64,000 nucleotides of DNA from Grammothele lineata (lineage: Eukaryota; Basidiomycota; Agaricomycetes; Polyporales; Polyporaceae): assembly GCA_002150815.3 (NCBI GenBank), contig NDFF03000057.1:310001-374000 (forward strand). The letters are read 5' to 3'. This document shows, piece by piece, positions 11,915-25,906 of the stretch. The notes beneath the pieces are model-generated. The model saw only the letters and a list, made by a program, of their open reading frames with translations. It was not told where the DNA came from and searched no databases. A program made the position numbers and the translations under genes. Numbering within the stretch: position 1 is the stretch's first letter; each line of letters starts with the position of its first letter.

Positions 11915-14900
11915 GATGACCTTGGTTGTCTTGGCAGCTTGATATTGCGCCAACACGTTGGGAGCGGCACACAACACCAACGATGCTGGCGGTAGCTTCA
12001 AGTTGTTCCGCCAACTTCCCTCTCAGACTTGAAGCAACATCGCTATGCATGGCTAGGTTTATGGCCTGTCACCCGTTGGCGAATACACGCTGTATCTACC
12101 CTCGACAAGACGGCAGAGGTGAACTTTTCACGCAGGAGGATTCTAGAGACAAATGATATCCCAAGAGCCTGGTTACCAACCAAAGTTGCAGACGGCCCAC
12201 CAACAGGGCTGTTTGTCATTGGATCCTATTTCAATGAACTTGATAGAAGGCACGTGCCTCTCCAGAGGCTCCTGCTTCGCCACAGCTCATCGAGACCAGC
12301 ACATACTCCACATTCCTGCCCCTCATACACGGAATGAAGTCCCGAAATCCACGATGAGCTACAAGCTCTGGCTCGAGCTGGAGACGACCTAGCTCCCAAG
12401 TCATGAAAGACAGCGCCGATGAGCTCGGAGCGCTCCTTGGAGTCTAGAACTGCGACTGTTCAGTCAGCTTTAAAATCTGCATGTGGTCGACTGCGCGGCG
12501 CGGGTGACTATGTTGCAGCCTCGAGGACCTCGGCCATTCGAATTGACCGGTGAGTCTGGCAGAGTTGGAATGAGTGTGCGGCTCTCGCCGAGGCTCCTTG
12601 AGACAGAGGACGATGGTGCTAATCGATAACTAGGCAAACTTGCCCAAGCGACGACCATTGAAGAGGAGAACGAGTGTCTGGTTCCCATAGCGAATGAGCA
12701 CTGGACATGCAATATCCCGGCCCAAAATCCGCGCTATCTTCTGCCGTAGAGACTGACACTACGACGCTCACGCTTGTGCAGCCAGCACAATACAAGCCTG
12801 CCAGTAGAAAATGACATTAGCCAAGCGTTCATCGAGCGCGAGCCACTCACCGGGCCCTAAGTTCTGCCCATCTTTCTCCGCGTACTTCGGACGCACATCG
12901 ACACAGGTTGACGCCACGCCTACGCAAAGACCATTCCACCGGCGCCCCGAACACCTCAGCTGCACCCCCTGACCCGCGTCGCGCGCTCGATGTCCTGACG
13001 CCGCCCGACACTGGACGGCACGTCAACCCGCCGCGACGTCCGCGGGCCCAGCGATGACCCGAGGCTCCGACGCCTTCGCAGTGGGCCGCTCAGTCCATGC
13101 ATGACAGCCTGTGTAAGTATACTGTCCTGTAGGCGGTGCGCATCAACGTCACGATGAGTACGAGGCCACTTGTCACCATCCGCTTGTGTCGACCAGGCCA
13201 TCAGCTACGCGACGTCATTCGAATGCACCAGACGTATGTGCGCTCTGCCGCCTTCCCGTTCAGCGTCCGTCCGGCCGTTGGTTTGACCCCTGTTCGCTTT
13301 CGAAGGTTGGGGGTTGCATGCACGTCAGGAAGTCTTAAGAGTTGAAAGCTCGTGATTAAACTGGGATTGCGACATGCCAGCCAAATATGCCTGGGGCCCG
13401 GAGCTTGGGAGAGCAGCGGGCGTTTCGCCGATGACAACTCGTAGTCGGCTCCTGATTTGTCCCGATGGCGTTGCAATCCGCTGGGAAGGTCGACTTCAAT
13501 CTGGAACCTCCCAAAGCTGATACGACGACGTCGGAGACATACCACCAGTGAGCGGTCTGAAAATATGCGCGTCCATGCTCAGCCGCTGACTGGTTTATTG
13601 TTCTCGCTCAGCCGCAGGGTCTCCCAGGAGCGCTTGGGGAACAAGTGGAGGCTGGCGGTACACGGGAGTTTTAGTAAGTGATCCTCGGGCAACGTCTGCA
13701 AGGCGCGTCGCCCACCTTTCAGCTCCACTGGCATGCGAATAGCAGCGATCGGACGCCGTGAGGGGGCGGACGCGCACCGGGCTCTCTCCGGTTCACCGAA
13801 CGAAGAAAAAAAAACTTGAGAGAAAAGGCGTCAACAACGGTGGTGTCGGCGACGGAACGGGCATGGACGGCTAGAACGGCATGAATGACGCGCTCGAAGA
13901 GTTCGAAGCGCGTATCGAGAGACTCCCACCGCCCCTGCGACGTGCGTGCTGATGTACTTCGAGAATGATCGTGATCTGCGAGCGATCGCAGGACGATAAG
14001 TTCGATCATTCATATCACACAACAGCACCCTCTGCGCGGACGGGCAGGGCAGGCTGTCGCTGGACCGCAGTCCCATGGCTCGTTTCAGGCACACGCGGCG
14101 CACGGGAGAGCCAGAGGTGCACGCGTCGTGCCTGTATGCATTGGAGGTGGCGGCGCCGCTGGTGGTGGCCATCCTGGGCCCTGACGATCCACCCCGTCTG
14201 GTGAATGAACGGTGTCGTCGAGGACGGTGCTTGCCCTCCTCCGATGCACGAGTTTGTCGGGACGAGCCTGAGGAGGACACGACCATCAGCTTCACGTTCC
14301 ACCCACCACAAACTCGACCACGCACCCGTAGTGCACCCATCCAGCGTCCCCCAAACCTGCAAGCCCCACGCCTCAAGGCGGCGCGGAGGTGGCGCGGAGG
14401 CTGACGCGCCCTTATTTGTCGACGTCTCGCCCGGAGCGCGGGCCCGACGAACGCGGATGCGGTACCGGAGGCGCACAGCGCGCCTCCCCGCCCAAAGTTC
14501 AAGTTGGCACCGTATGCGGCGGAAGGGCGTCCGAACGTGGTTATGAGCGTGAGAACCGCGCGCCGTGCGGCTGGCCCAGTGGCCAGGCCGTGCGCGGGCG
14601 CACGCGCACGCGCACGCGGTCGCTGTGCCCGATCCGGCGAGGGCCCTCGGACGCCTGGGGCCTGGGGCTTGACCGCGAGTCTGGACTAGTTCCGGGCACA
14701 GGCGCGTGGTTGGGTGAGCGTTTCGTGTCAAGATTCCCCGGGGACGTAGGCGCGGTCAGGCCGCATGATACGCCAGGACTTCCAGGCTGAAATACGACGT
14801 CCCGAAGTTTCAAGCGACAGAGCGGTGGTGCGTGAGAGACCTGCGAACGAAGCGACATGGTTAGCTGAGGGTCTACAACTTTACGAGTAGGCCGTAAGGG

Positions 14901-17900
14901 ACCTACATTTCGGAAGGACTCGCTGAGCCGAACAGAAAATTGCGTAGAAAATTTCGACGACAGGCGCAGCTCGCAGATGAGGACCTTGAGCGGACCGGAA
15001 ACTTGAGCAGGGTCTGCGGAAGGTCCTGAAGAGGCATCTGCGATCCGAGTTAACCATCCGCCAGGGGCTCGAGAAGTCAGAATCCGACATGTCGTACCAC
15101 GGAGAGGCCCTTACGTTCCTGTTCAATTGAATAAGCGAATTGTTTGTTCCATCGTGGGTTTTCAGCGGTGTAGAGTACGTATGGGCGTCGATCAAGAACA
15201 CTCATTGCCGAGCTTCTTAGAATCTTCGTGTGCAGAAGCTGAGGCATAGTAGGATAAATGCTGAATAGAAGATGCCCTCGAGGGAGTAGTTTTGCGTTAG
15301 AACCTGCCCTGGAGCACGGAGCGCAGAGCTGAATGGACTCCCTCTGAGCGACGGAGGAACCGCATGGCGTACAAACGCTGTGCCATCCCAATCGCCGTAC
15401 AAAACCACTTCTCAGCGAGTGAATTCTGTGGCGGACGCTCGTCGCTGGTTTCCGATGCACCGCTGAGACGCGGATGATAGGATTAGCCACGTTTTAAAAC
15501 ATACGGAACGCTCGAGCGCGACGAACCGAACAAAGGGAACCATTGTCGGCGTAGCCATGCGCTGTTCCTAACATTACACGACACCCAGGAGTCTCCGCGG
15601 CTGCGCCGGCGCAGCAGTCGCGGTCGAACAACTACTTTTGTTTGACAGTTGACGACGATACCGTCGCCACAGTTGATCCAACAGGACGGCGGGGTGGGGC
15701 AACTGGTGGCTGACAGCTGCGAAAGGGCGGCCCGTCAATACATTAATCGACACCCTGAGCCGAAACGGCTGCGCGCACCATATTTTCTTGCGGCTCTTCG
15801 AAACTTTGAGGACGCCAGACATGACATGGAAACAACTCGGTACACGGCTATCCGCGGGGGACCAACCCTGGACGCCAACGGATAAGCTCGCGAACTCTGA
15901 GAGACGGCGCGGCGTCCGCAAAAGGCCGCTGTTTGTTTTTTGCAAGGCGCCGCGAGTCAGTAAGCTTGACATACACATGGAAACTGCGGCAGGATATGGG
16001 CGCACCTCCGAGGAGCGCAGACGAGGCCAAGGTATCGGCCGAACCGTCCCGCGAGGCGGCGAGGTTCCCGCCGCTACTGTATGGCCTGCTGTCGCTCTCG
16101 ACACCAATTTCCCTTGGCAGCGAGCTGTATGGGCTCGTGGAGACTCGTCGGGGCAGGCGAACCAGCAGGGCGGAGACGTGAATGTCCCAAGGTCTAGGCT
16201 GGCTCGCTCATCATGCATCAGGAGCGAGGAGCACGGCGCCAGTCTCGGGAACGTGCGCCGCAGGCCGTACGGCCGAGCTAGACCAAACGGGCTCGCTGGC
16301 CGAGGGTCCCATCCCATGAATGGTGAAGGCGTTGATAGTGTCCGCTGGACCCTTGGGGCCCTTGGCCGGCGCCACCGTGATGGGGCCGACGATGAGTTCT
16401 GGCGGCCCGCACGCTGATTGTCTGGATGTGGGAGGTCCCTGTCGGCGTATGTCGAACCTCGGGAGCCCGAACAGCTTTGTCCGGATGAGCATGCAGGGAA
16501 CACGACAGAGTATGACAACAGAGATTACTCACCAACGCTGGCAATGACAACAAGACGAGTACAGATGAATCTCCGATAACCCATAGCTCCTATAACCCAT
16601 AATCTCCCATAACCCATAGGATTTGGGACTTCCCGATCTACAAAATTGGGCGTATAGCCGCTCCCATATCCCATAATTCCCATATCCCATACATTTGAGC
16701 CATTCCCAAAGGGTATGGGTTATCGGAGATTCATCTGTAGGAGCGCATGCCGCACGAGTGTATGGCCGCCGCGCCGGCTGCGCAGGAACGAGGACCCTGG
16801 ATGCGTATCTCAAGGTTGGACCGTTGAGACCGCCATCGCGTCTGTGCGTTCTGAATGGCATGGCGCGGCCGCTGCGAACTGATCCCGCCCTCAGCGTTCG
16901 TTCAGCGCGACTACAGAGACGATGTCGCACCCGGTATCCGACGGAGACGGGTGTAGGTTATTCTTTTATCAGGCATGCCATCCCGACATCATACCAGAGG
17001 TGGATGTCGACGGACGCTCCGCGCGTTACGCGCGACAATGTCGGCATTCCTCCGCGCACGAAGCCCGTCTCGCACAGGGTCGGCTCGTTTGAAGAGACGG
17101 GGTCGGAGATAAACGGGCTCCTGCAGTTAATGTTGTCAACAAGCTACCGTCTGCGCCGGCTCGAGCGTCGAGGACAGACGCGACTGACCTGCCTAGCGTC
17201 GGCCACGAGGCTCGCTATCGTCCTGAAGCGGCAGGCGGGGGATAGATGTAAGGAGATGTGTGCAACTTTGCGAACATGTGACGCTGGAATGTTCAGCGCG
17301 CGCTGCGAGTGCCTGTTGCGCGCAGAACATGAGGATATCCGCCTCTGGACCCGTGGAAAAGGGGCGGCGTCGGTGCCGCCGTCAGGGTTGTGTCCTGCCT
17401 TCTCTCTCGGTGGCAGCTGCAAAGAGGTTGATAAACAGGCGAACGCGGCTGGTCTGCGGCTGGAAAATGCCACATTTGGAATATATTAACGTCTGTTTTG
17501 GCAGCGGGTGGTTGCCGTTCAATGTCGAGGGATCTGATTATCTGTCGAAAGAAATTGCGGATATATGAGCGGTGAATATTTCTGCGCTCGCTCGCGACGA
17601 GCAGCGCGGTGTACTCACCACGGTCGAGATGCCACCGCATAGAGGCTGAGCGCAAGAGCCGAGTACGAACCGCGAACATCGACGCCAGGCGTTGCGGCGC
17701 GACAGCAGCCGATCTGGGACGCGTCTGTCCAATGGGAGCAAGGCGTGATCGCGATTTCCACGGGCGCCCGTTAGACGCCTGCCTGGGTTGGGCGGGCCGG
17801 GACCGGAGCCACGGGGTCGGGACACGGAAGGACTGGGGAGGACGGGATCGAAGGAGTCGAGAGAGAAGGCGAAGGGAGAGCAGCTGAGGGGCAGGCTTCT

Positions 17901-20900
17901 TCCCTGAAACGTGATGCAGACGACGTCGCCGTGTTCGAGAAGTTCGAGAAGACGGTGCGCGCGGATCGCTGCCGCGCGCTCTCCCATGACGCGCTTCCCC
18001 GGAGACTGGCGCCCGCTGCCTTTGACGTTTCCCTTCGTTCCCTTGAGTTCGACTCTCATCGTGATCCTCCCTGGTCTGCCCCGATCCCAACTGCTTCCCT
18101 GCCTGTTCCATGCGCATCCAGTCCTCCATCCAAGGGAGCAGCGTTGTATCGCGTGGCGCGGGGTCGAACGCCAGCGAACTTCCATCCAAGCCCAGGCCCT
18201 CGAACCCAGGAATGTTCGACTTCGGACCGCCAAAATACGAACATATCAAAGCGATGGCCCTCCCGAACCTGGTCAGCAAGTCTGCCGAGCGCCGATACAT
18301 CCGTCAGACGCGTGTACGCGACCCGGGGTCCTTTGCCGTCTGACGTCGTTGTCGCGTCTTCGTCGACTCTTCGAAGCTCGCCTGTGCGTTCGCCTCTCGG
18401 ACCCATCACAGATTCAACAGCTTGCGAGCTATGCGCGGCCGCGGGTACAAGCGGCTCGGCCGGGGCTCCCCGTCTCGCAAATCGCATCTTGCGCTCTCTC
18501 TTGCATCCCTCGAGTGGCTTGACGACCCCCGTTGCGAGCCAGGTTGCCGCGAAGCACGGTGCACAGGCAGGATATGGGCATATGCAACTCATTCCTGCGC
18601 GAGCAACCCCGACGGTCCTGCTATCTGGCGCCGAATCGGGGACGCGCGGCTGCAACCCGAACGCTGTACGAAGTGCGAGACTCGTCCCGCGCGCCGCTCA
18701 ATCGTCTCTGACAGCTCCCATCACCGCCCTCTGCACCCTGCATCCTTGCTCCGGGGTCGAGCTTCTTTCAACTTTCCCCATCGTGCGGGCGCGGTTCGCG
18801 CGAGAGCTCGGCGCCGTTCTCACGCGCGCCTCCGCCCGTCGCCAGCCACAAGCCATGCCGAGCCTCCCGGGAGGCGGGCCAGACTGTGCGCCGTCGACTG
18901 CCACCGACACGCGCGGAGGCGCTGGCTTGACGATCGCCTTCGCCCCGTAGCCTCGTGGCGGCGCGCGTGATCGAGGCCTGTCAGCCACATCGCCCGCGAT
19001 GGCCAGATCGGGTGCCCGCGGCTCGAACTGGTGCGTCGATTGCCCCCGATGGCATCCCCTGCATGGCTTCCACGTTCTGCGCTGATTCCGACCATCTTCA
19101 GCGAATGCCCACGCGTGCCCACGGCCACGGAGGTTGTAGCCCACCGGCATTCAAGGGAGGTCAGCGTTGGCCCTTCCTGTGTGCCTCCAGCGCATCCGCA
19201 CCGGTTCCTTGCCGGTGCACGGCCAGACGTCTGTGGGCAGAAGTGGGCAGCGAGAACCGTTCATCCCGTCTCAGCACCGGAGAGGTACGTCCCGGAGAAG
19301 GCCTTCTCTGCTTCCCCCAGCACGGCGCAGCTGACACTTGGACATCATCTGCCAATTCGCTGCCAAGTATGTGTCGCTCAGCGCAGCGGTGCGCGCCCAT
19401 CGATCCCTCATCTCATCTCTATGCAGCTGACGTTGTTGCCGCGCACACCGGGAAGTACGTGCATGTGTGGACCTCAGTCGTCATGCTCCCTGGACATGAA
19501 TGCCCTGTGTATTCTTGTCCTGTGAGATGATCGCAGCTTTCGGGCGCGTAGATTGACTCGCCGCTCTGGCAGACGCGGACCATCGATCGATGACTGGCAG
19601 ACATCCAATGAAGCCGGTCCCCATGGTTTCGCCAATTTCCTCACCTGGGTCATACCGGTCACTTCGTAATCCGAAGTTGGGTTCGTGTCAGCTGCTGTAC
19701 GTGTTCTTCTCTTGTGTATTCTTCGCTTCCCAGTGATCGAGTGGAATCTGCTTTAGTGGGTCGGTTCTCCGACGCTCGGTGCTTGCGGAGATTGGACCGC
19801 GGCATCAGGAAAAGTCGAGAAAGTCGAGATAAACTCGGAAGCCGCGGCGACCCACACGGTCGTCGAGAAAGAAGCTCACATTGGGTCTCAGTGTTGCTAC
19901 ACCGCTGAGCTGGCATTATCTTACTAGGGCTCGAACGCCTGCAGCTATCTGCATTGGTTGAGCCGTAGTGTTCGTCAAAGTCGGTTTACTTTTGATTATT
20001 CGAAAGACCAGAGATTTTCACGCGATCCTACTCCAAGCGTCCAGCGACTGAAGAAAAGTGTAGTTCAAATGTCGATCAATACGGTGTTATGCTGTTTCAT
20101 TACTTATCGAACGAAGTTGCGTCAAAATCTATGCGCGTATCCCATGGCCGTGGACAGCCCTCCACTAACCACTTGGCGGTATCCCGGTATGCCTTGAATC
20201 AAGGCGAACACTTACTAGTCAAGCAGAAGACAGGTTTGTTCACGAACGCGCTTCTCCAGCTAGTGGCTGATCTCGAAGTTTTGTAGATTACGATCCAAGG
20301 CTGGATGAGAAACATGCATTTTCACACTCCGATCTGCTCCTCCGGATTCTCGAGGCCCCCAAACACTTCATCCGTACATCCGCAAAGTATGCTCGAGAAC
20401 GCGTCGGCCGGCGTGGCATCAGTGACCTTCTTCTTATCAACACGCCGGACTTCCAAGTTTGCGGTGAGCTCCGGTCTTCACAAACTCACGTCTGGCCGGG
20501 TCGAGGTGTACACGCCTTCGCAGTTCAAAGATGCCCGGGGTTTCGATATCAGCCTGCGCACTCCCTTCTCATTCTCTATCCGGATCTCAAACACGGCGCT
20601 GAGGTTCGATGTATTCCTTCATTCGTCTGACGCACTTCTTCCGACGCGTCTCGCCCGCCACCGCGTCATCCGCCGTCCGTCCGCCCCCCTTCGCACATAT
20701 CGCGCCTGAGCCACTTCAACTCTGCCCCACTTCATGTGACGCACACCGCAGCCTCGACCTCCCAGTACTGGTTCCTCCGCCACCTCTCGGACATCCCAAG
20801 ACGCGCGGCAGGGCGCCGCGGCCCGTGCTTATTGTTCTACCCTCTTCCGGAATGCGCTTCTTTCTGCTTCTTCGCGTTCTCGATCTCGACGCGTCCCCTT

Positions 20901-23900
20901 CTCTCCCATTACCCCGGGGCCCTCCCCACGCTCGCGACGCCGCTCCGCCCGCCAGGCTCGTGCGTGGCCGCCATTCTCTTCCGCGCCCCTCCGCGCTCCC
21001 CGCGCCCCCGCCGTGACGCCGCCGGCCGGGGCGCCGAAAGGGAAGGGCGCGTGACGGCGCGCCTGTGCGAAGTTTGTGGTTATGCGCTTCACCCCCTCCT
21101 TCCGATCCGAATTCGAGGCGTCCGCCCGTCATCGTCTCGCGGTACACGCGCCGTTCGCACGGCGCGCCCTCCCTTCTTCGTGGCTTCGCCCGTCGTGCGA
21201 ACTGCGGACCCACCGCACTTCCGCTCGCTGCGTCACGGCCGTCCGCCGTGCACAGCCTGCTAATAGTGCGGTTCGTCCCGGGAGGCGGAGGCGGGGTGTG
21301 GGGTGCGAGCTTCCTGGGGCCGAAGCTTGCTTGTCTTCATGCATGGAAGCCGTTCATTAATTGTCGATATCTTCCCCCGTATCTCTATCTCCTCGCGCTG
21401 TCATCGCGCGACGCGTCTCGTCTCGAGCGGGCCGCGACACGCGTCCGCCGCGCTGTGGCGCATCCGTCACGTCATGTCGCGCGATGTGGGTGCGCACTTG
21501 CAGGGTGCTTACCGACGCCTGTACATCGACGCAGGTATCTCGGACCGCGATCGTACGTGACGCGCCGCTTAACCTCTATCATATCGACCTCTTCACAGAT
21601 ACTGCCCTGAGCTCGCCGACCGCGACTGCGGACGGCGGACACCACGTTGGCCACCTCCGCTGCCTCGTGCAGCGGGCACTGAGCCGGACTTCGGGATGAA
21701 ATGCTCGGACTTTGCTGCCCGCGACTCCGACTCGACCATGCCCGAAACACGCGGTGGTGCCGGACGGGGAGGGTGGGAGGGACTTGCTACTGGACGCCGC
21801 CGGCTCGCCGCCCGCCGACAGCGTCGACTAGGTTCCAACATACGTTTCTAGGCAAGGCGATCGCTCCAGCCACGCCAGCCCACGGCAAGATTGTGCGAGC
21901 AAGCGGTGCTCGGCCTCGGGGTGGGGGGCATCAAATTCGTTTGCTTGGTGCTGGCCCGCAGCTGCCAGAGATACGGTGTTCGCTTTTTCTGATGTTCAGA
22001 GACGTGAGTGTCATCGCAGGCCCTGATCGGCATGGTAGGCTAGAATCTGGATGTAATATGTTGTGCATGTACCCCCGTCATCCTCTTCCAGATGACGCAT
22101 CTCCGATGACTAGTGTCTGGTAGAAGGCTGACACAGCTGAGCCTATGGCGCGTTCTTCGGACTCCGAGGAGCTAGCTCTCATGGCATGCGCCTGTTCTAT
22201 CGTATACCTGTTGTTTCATGTATTGTGTCTCCGAGACTCGCCCCGGACTGAGGAGGGCGCAACGCATACGTTGCAGGGCTGACCTTGAGAAGTTAAGGCG
22301 CTCACAAGTACAGTGGTGCTGTGTATTTGGGGACTTGCCAGCCGGACTGACCCGGAGACCCGGACTAGCGCCCATGACGTCGGCAAGTCCCAGAGGGTGA
22401 TCGTCAACGGCCTAGACTTCTCCAACTCACCTCCTTCGCTCATCCTGTGGAGATTTTGACCACAGGACTCCTCTTTATGGCACTCGAACTCCTCTCCAGG
22501 CATCCAAACAGATGACCGAGGGGAGCTAGTAGCACCTGCTGGAGCGTCGCGGTCGGCTCCGCACATCTATGGATCTTCATCTCCGACGACGCTAGCTCGT
22601 AGTCTCTCGTACACGGCCCGTCCGGGGTTTAACTCCGGCTCTCTATCGTGCTCTATCGGCATCGCTTTACGAGCTTCAAAGACACCGGCCCGGATCGACA
22701 TTATTCACGAGGTATCTTTGGAAAGTACAGGTCCCCGTTCCTCCCGCGATGACCGCCATACGTATTTCTGGCTACTCGCCACCTACTGCGACAGATTTAT
22801 CGTTCCGGACCTCCGCAGCTGCGATGAACAAGACGCATGACCTCCGTTACTGCCTCACGCGACCGCGAAGATGATCGATGCTCATCGCCTTGAACTTCCC
22901 TGCCCTCCTTGACAGAACGCGAGGCTACCAGACCTCTGTCAGCCGCAGAACCACCTGACACGTGCCCTGCCTTGACCATGCTCACGCGCCTTCCACTTCT
23001 TCCCTCTGACCACCTCACGGGTCGAGATCGCCGTTACTGTATGCCGCAGCATTCAAAGCGTCGTCATCTGAGTGCCGGATATTCATTCTGACTGTCCTCT
23101 CCCAGACGTTCCCGGTCATCCGCTGTCGTATGCACGCCATCGAAGTCAAAGTGACATGAGGGCGAATACGAATTTTCGAATATGTCGGCCTCGCCGACCC
23201 GTTCGTCAGAGGAATTGTGCGCCCGCTCGCTGTCAGTGATCCCAAAACATCCGGTCGGGGTTTGTCCATGTCGGGCTCGCATCCCACTCTCGGATCTCGC
23301 CACATCCTGAGTAGTCTTCGTCATCTGTGTACACACCCTAGCACCCACGCCTCTGCGCCGTACCTCCTCGGCGCGTCATGACTTTCTTCTCCCCCGCCCC
23401 GTCGCGACACCCGCGCCCCATCGGGCACGCACTCCAAGGCCTTCCCATGCCGCTCTTCCTCCCCACGCTCACGCGCCGGCCTTCCGCCATTCAAGCTGCC
23501 CAATTGGGCTGCTCCCCGCCCTCGGTTCGTCCGGTGGGCTGACGGCATGCGCACGCACACGGCGCTTCGCGCACTTCCGCTCTTCGAGCACTTCGCTTCT
23601 TGCCCGTCCGGACCTTCCAAAGTTCCAGATGCGCGGGGGGCCTGGGAGGCGGGGGCGTCGTCCGCGCACACGTGCCCCGCTGTGGATGCGTATGTAAACG
23701 CGAACCTTGTCCGCGTCGCGCGCGTCCCGCTCCTGCATTCCGCTTCGACTTCGACCCCTCCCCGTCCTCCCGGAGGGGGGCACCCGCGTCCGGGCGCAAA
23801 AGGAGGTGACGTCGAGCTTGGACGATCGAGATTCTTGCGTTCTTCTACTACAAATTCGCGACGGAGCGTGACGAGCGCGGCGGCGCGAGGCACTGCGCGC

Positions 23901-25906
23901 GACAGCAGACTTGGTGTTCTGCTGGGCTCGGATGCACGACGGCCTCAGTGGACCCTGAACCTACCGGGCGGCGCCGTCGTGCCGCGACATCTGGGCAGAC
24001 TTTGCTGCCGGCCCTGACTATCACTGCTCCTCCCCTGCAACGTTGAGGGGAGGCCCTCTTTGCGGCGTCACTTGAAGTAACTACTGCTCTCGCTCGCTTA
24101 AGTGGCCGGTCTGTCACGGGGGGCGCGTTCTTCTGCGCGCAGGGGGCTCGTGTGCGTCTCGGCCGATCTCCAACCTCGGAATTGGCGTCGGCGGGTGGCG
24201 CAGAAGATCACCTACACACGAACACACGAAAACGGGCCCTCGGGCGGGTATCTAGCGTGCAATATCAATATCCCAATACTAAGTAGGGGGGCTCCGAATC
24301 TGCGCACTCCGCGATGCCACTGCTCGACTGCTCGATAGGCGTGCCGGCCGCAGACATCACAGTAGACAGGTCCACACAACGTACTTCGTACGTACTGTGG
24401 AGGCCCGGCGCGCGAGTTCTGCGTCTGGCTCGACGAGGCAGGGACCGCTCGTATCTCAGGATCGTGAGGCCCGGAGACGCTATCTACGAAGGCACTCGTC
24501 ACACAGCGCGTCGGATTCGTGCTGCGTGTGCCGCTCCGGACGTGCGTGCCGGACGGGGCTCGCAGCGCGCGAGCAGAAGGAAAACTTGGTGCGGGTGGCT
24601 AACCACGCGCGACTGTACCGCGCCGGGGACGCGCGAGAGGCACCTGTTGTATGTAACTTCCGCGCTCCGCATTCGGTGGACATGCCGAGAAAGTTGTGAC
24701 GTGCAGGAGTGGCAGAGCGAAGCGCGAACCGAACCAGCTTGACGTAATATACACTATATACAATTGGTACATTGCGAAAGGGGAACCGGGAACGGGAACG
24801 GGAATGGGGGGGAGGCTGTGTACGAGGAGGGGAGTACAGTAAAACAGGGCCACGAAAGAGACAAGACGCGCCGCCCCGCGCGGGGCTAAAAAGGGTCCAG
24901 CCGCGCGGTCGCTCGCGTGCGGGTAAGTAAAATAGAAGTAATAATGGAAGCACCCGATCGCGCGCGCACATAAACACGTGTGGGCGGGTGGGCGGAAGGG
25001 TGGATCGGAGGACGGGAGGAGAAGCTCGGACCGCGGGGCGTATCGCGCGCGGGAGGAAGAGAGAGCGAGAAAGGCAGAATAGGACTGTGTGCTATGTACA
25101 ACAACAGGCGGGCAGAAATGATACAGCGGGTGGAGCGGCCGCGGGACGGAAAGGGTCGAATAGGGCATGTACTACGTGTAAGAGACGTGCGAGTGTGGAC
25201 GGTCTGTGAGACACGGAACCACGCCGGGCTCCTCGAGACGCGGAGGGTGGGAATGCGAAGGGCCGTACCGGGGCAGAGGACGGCGGAAGGAGAAGGATTC
25301 GGAAGAGAGGCATGGGGAGAAAGGAAGACGGGGTGCGGAGGATCCGGGATGGCGAGAGAGAGTAAACCAAAGGATGTATGCGCTATGTATATACCGGAAG
25401 ACTAGAGGTATCTACTACCGTACAGGTACACAATAAACCGACTATACACTGTCCGTAGCATATGGGATGCGGGACGGAGGGGTCGCAAAGCAGGGGCACG
25501 AGTCGTGTGGGCGCACCTGTCGAGGCAAGTGAAAGAAAGTAATAAGATAAGGGGAGCATGGGTTGTTCTGCAGTCATCCCGCTGAGCGCGTGCGGGAGCG
25601 CAGGAGACGGCGGACACCGACGGAAGCTGAGAAGACACAAGCGCGGCCGAGTCCGCTATAGTACTTCGGCCGGAAGCATCGACGACACAAGACCAGGTAT
25701 CGCCAGGGCAAGGCGATGATCCGAATGAGAGAGAGAGAGGAGGACCACATCAGCAGGGGACACGGTCGGGCACAGACGGCCGACACCCCATTCGATGACG
25801 ACGGGCACGACGACGTGAGGCGCAGTCTCGCGCGTACGAGCAAGGGCCCGACCAGCGACAAACGCACCGGGCAAGCCCCCGCTCAAGCAGCGCTCCCCGC
25901 TCGCGC
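11915..25906. other. 14-kb gene-poor interval
   Basis: I found no protein gene that I can support here. The open frames are mostly shorter than 250 codons, rich in Arg, Ala, Pro and Ser as expected from GC-rich noise, overlap on both strands, and lack family motifs or consistent splice junctions. One MITE lies at 16560-16739. From about 24.74 to 25.75 kb the plus strand is strongly G/A-rich; this lies just 3' of the CON7-like stop codon and may include its 3' untranslated region. Divergent degraded transposons or noncoding transcripts could be present unrecognised. Confidence 0.5.
16560..16739. mobile_element. Short MITE with 26-bp inverted ends and TA target duplication
   Basis: The first 26 bases (16560-16585) and the last 26 (16714-16739) are perfect inverted copies, including a TA at each outer edge. 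Taking TA as the duplicated target leaves a 176-bp element with 24-bp terminal inverted repeats beginning CAGATGAATCTCC. The inside repeats CCCATA-like units in both orientations, giving subterminal repeats. No coding capacity is present. Size, perfect ends and TA duplication fit a nonautonomous Tc1/mariner-type MITE. The perfect arms suggest either recent insertion or a selected hairpin. Confidence 0.8.
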
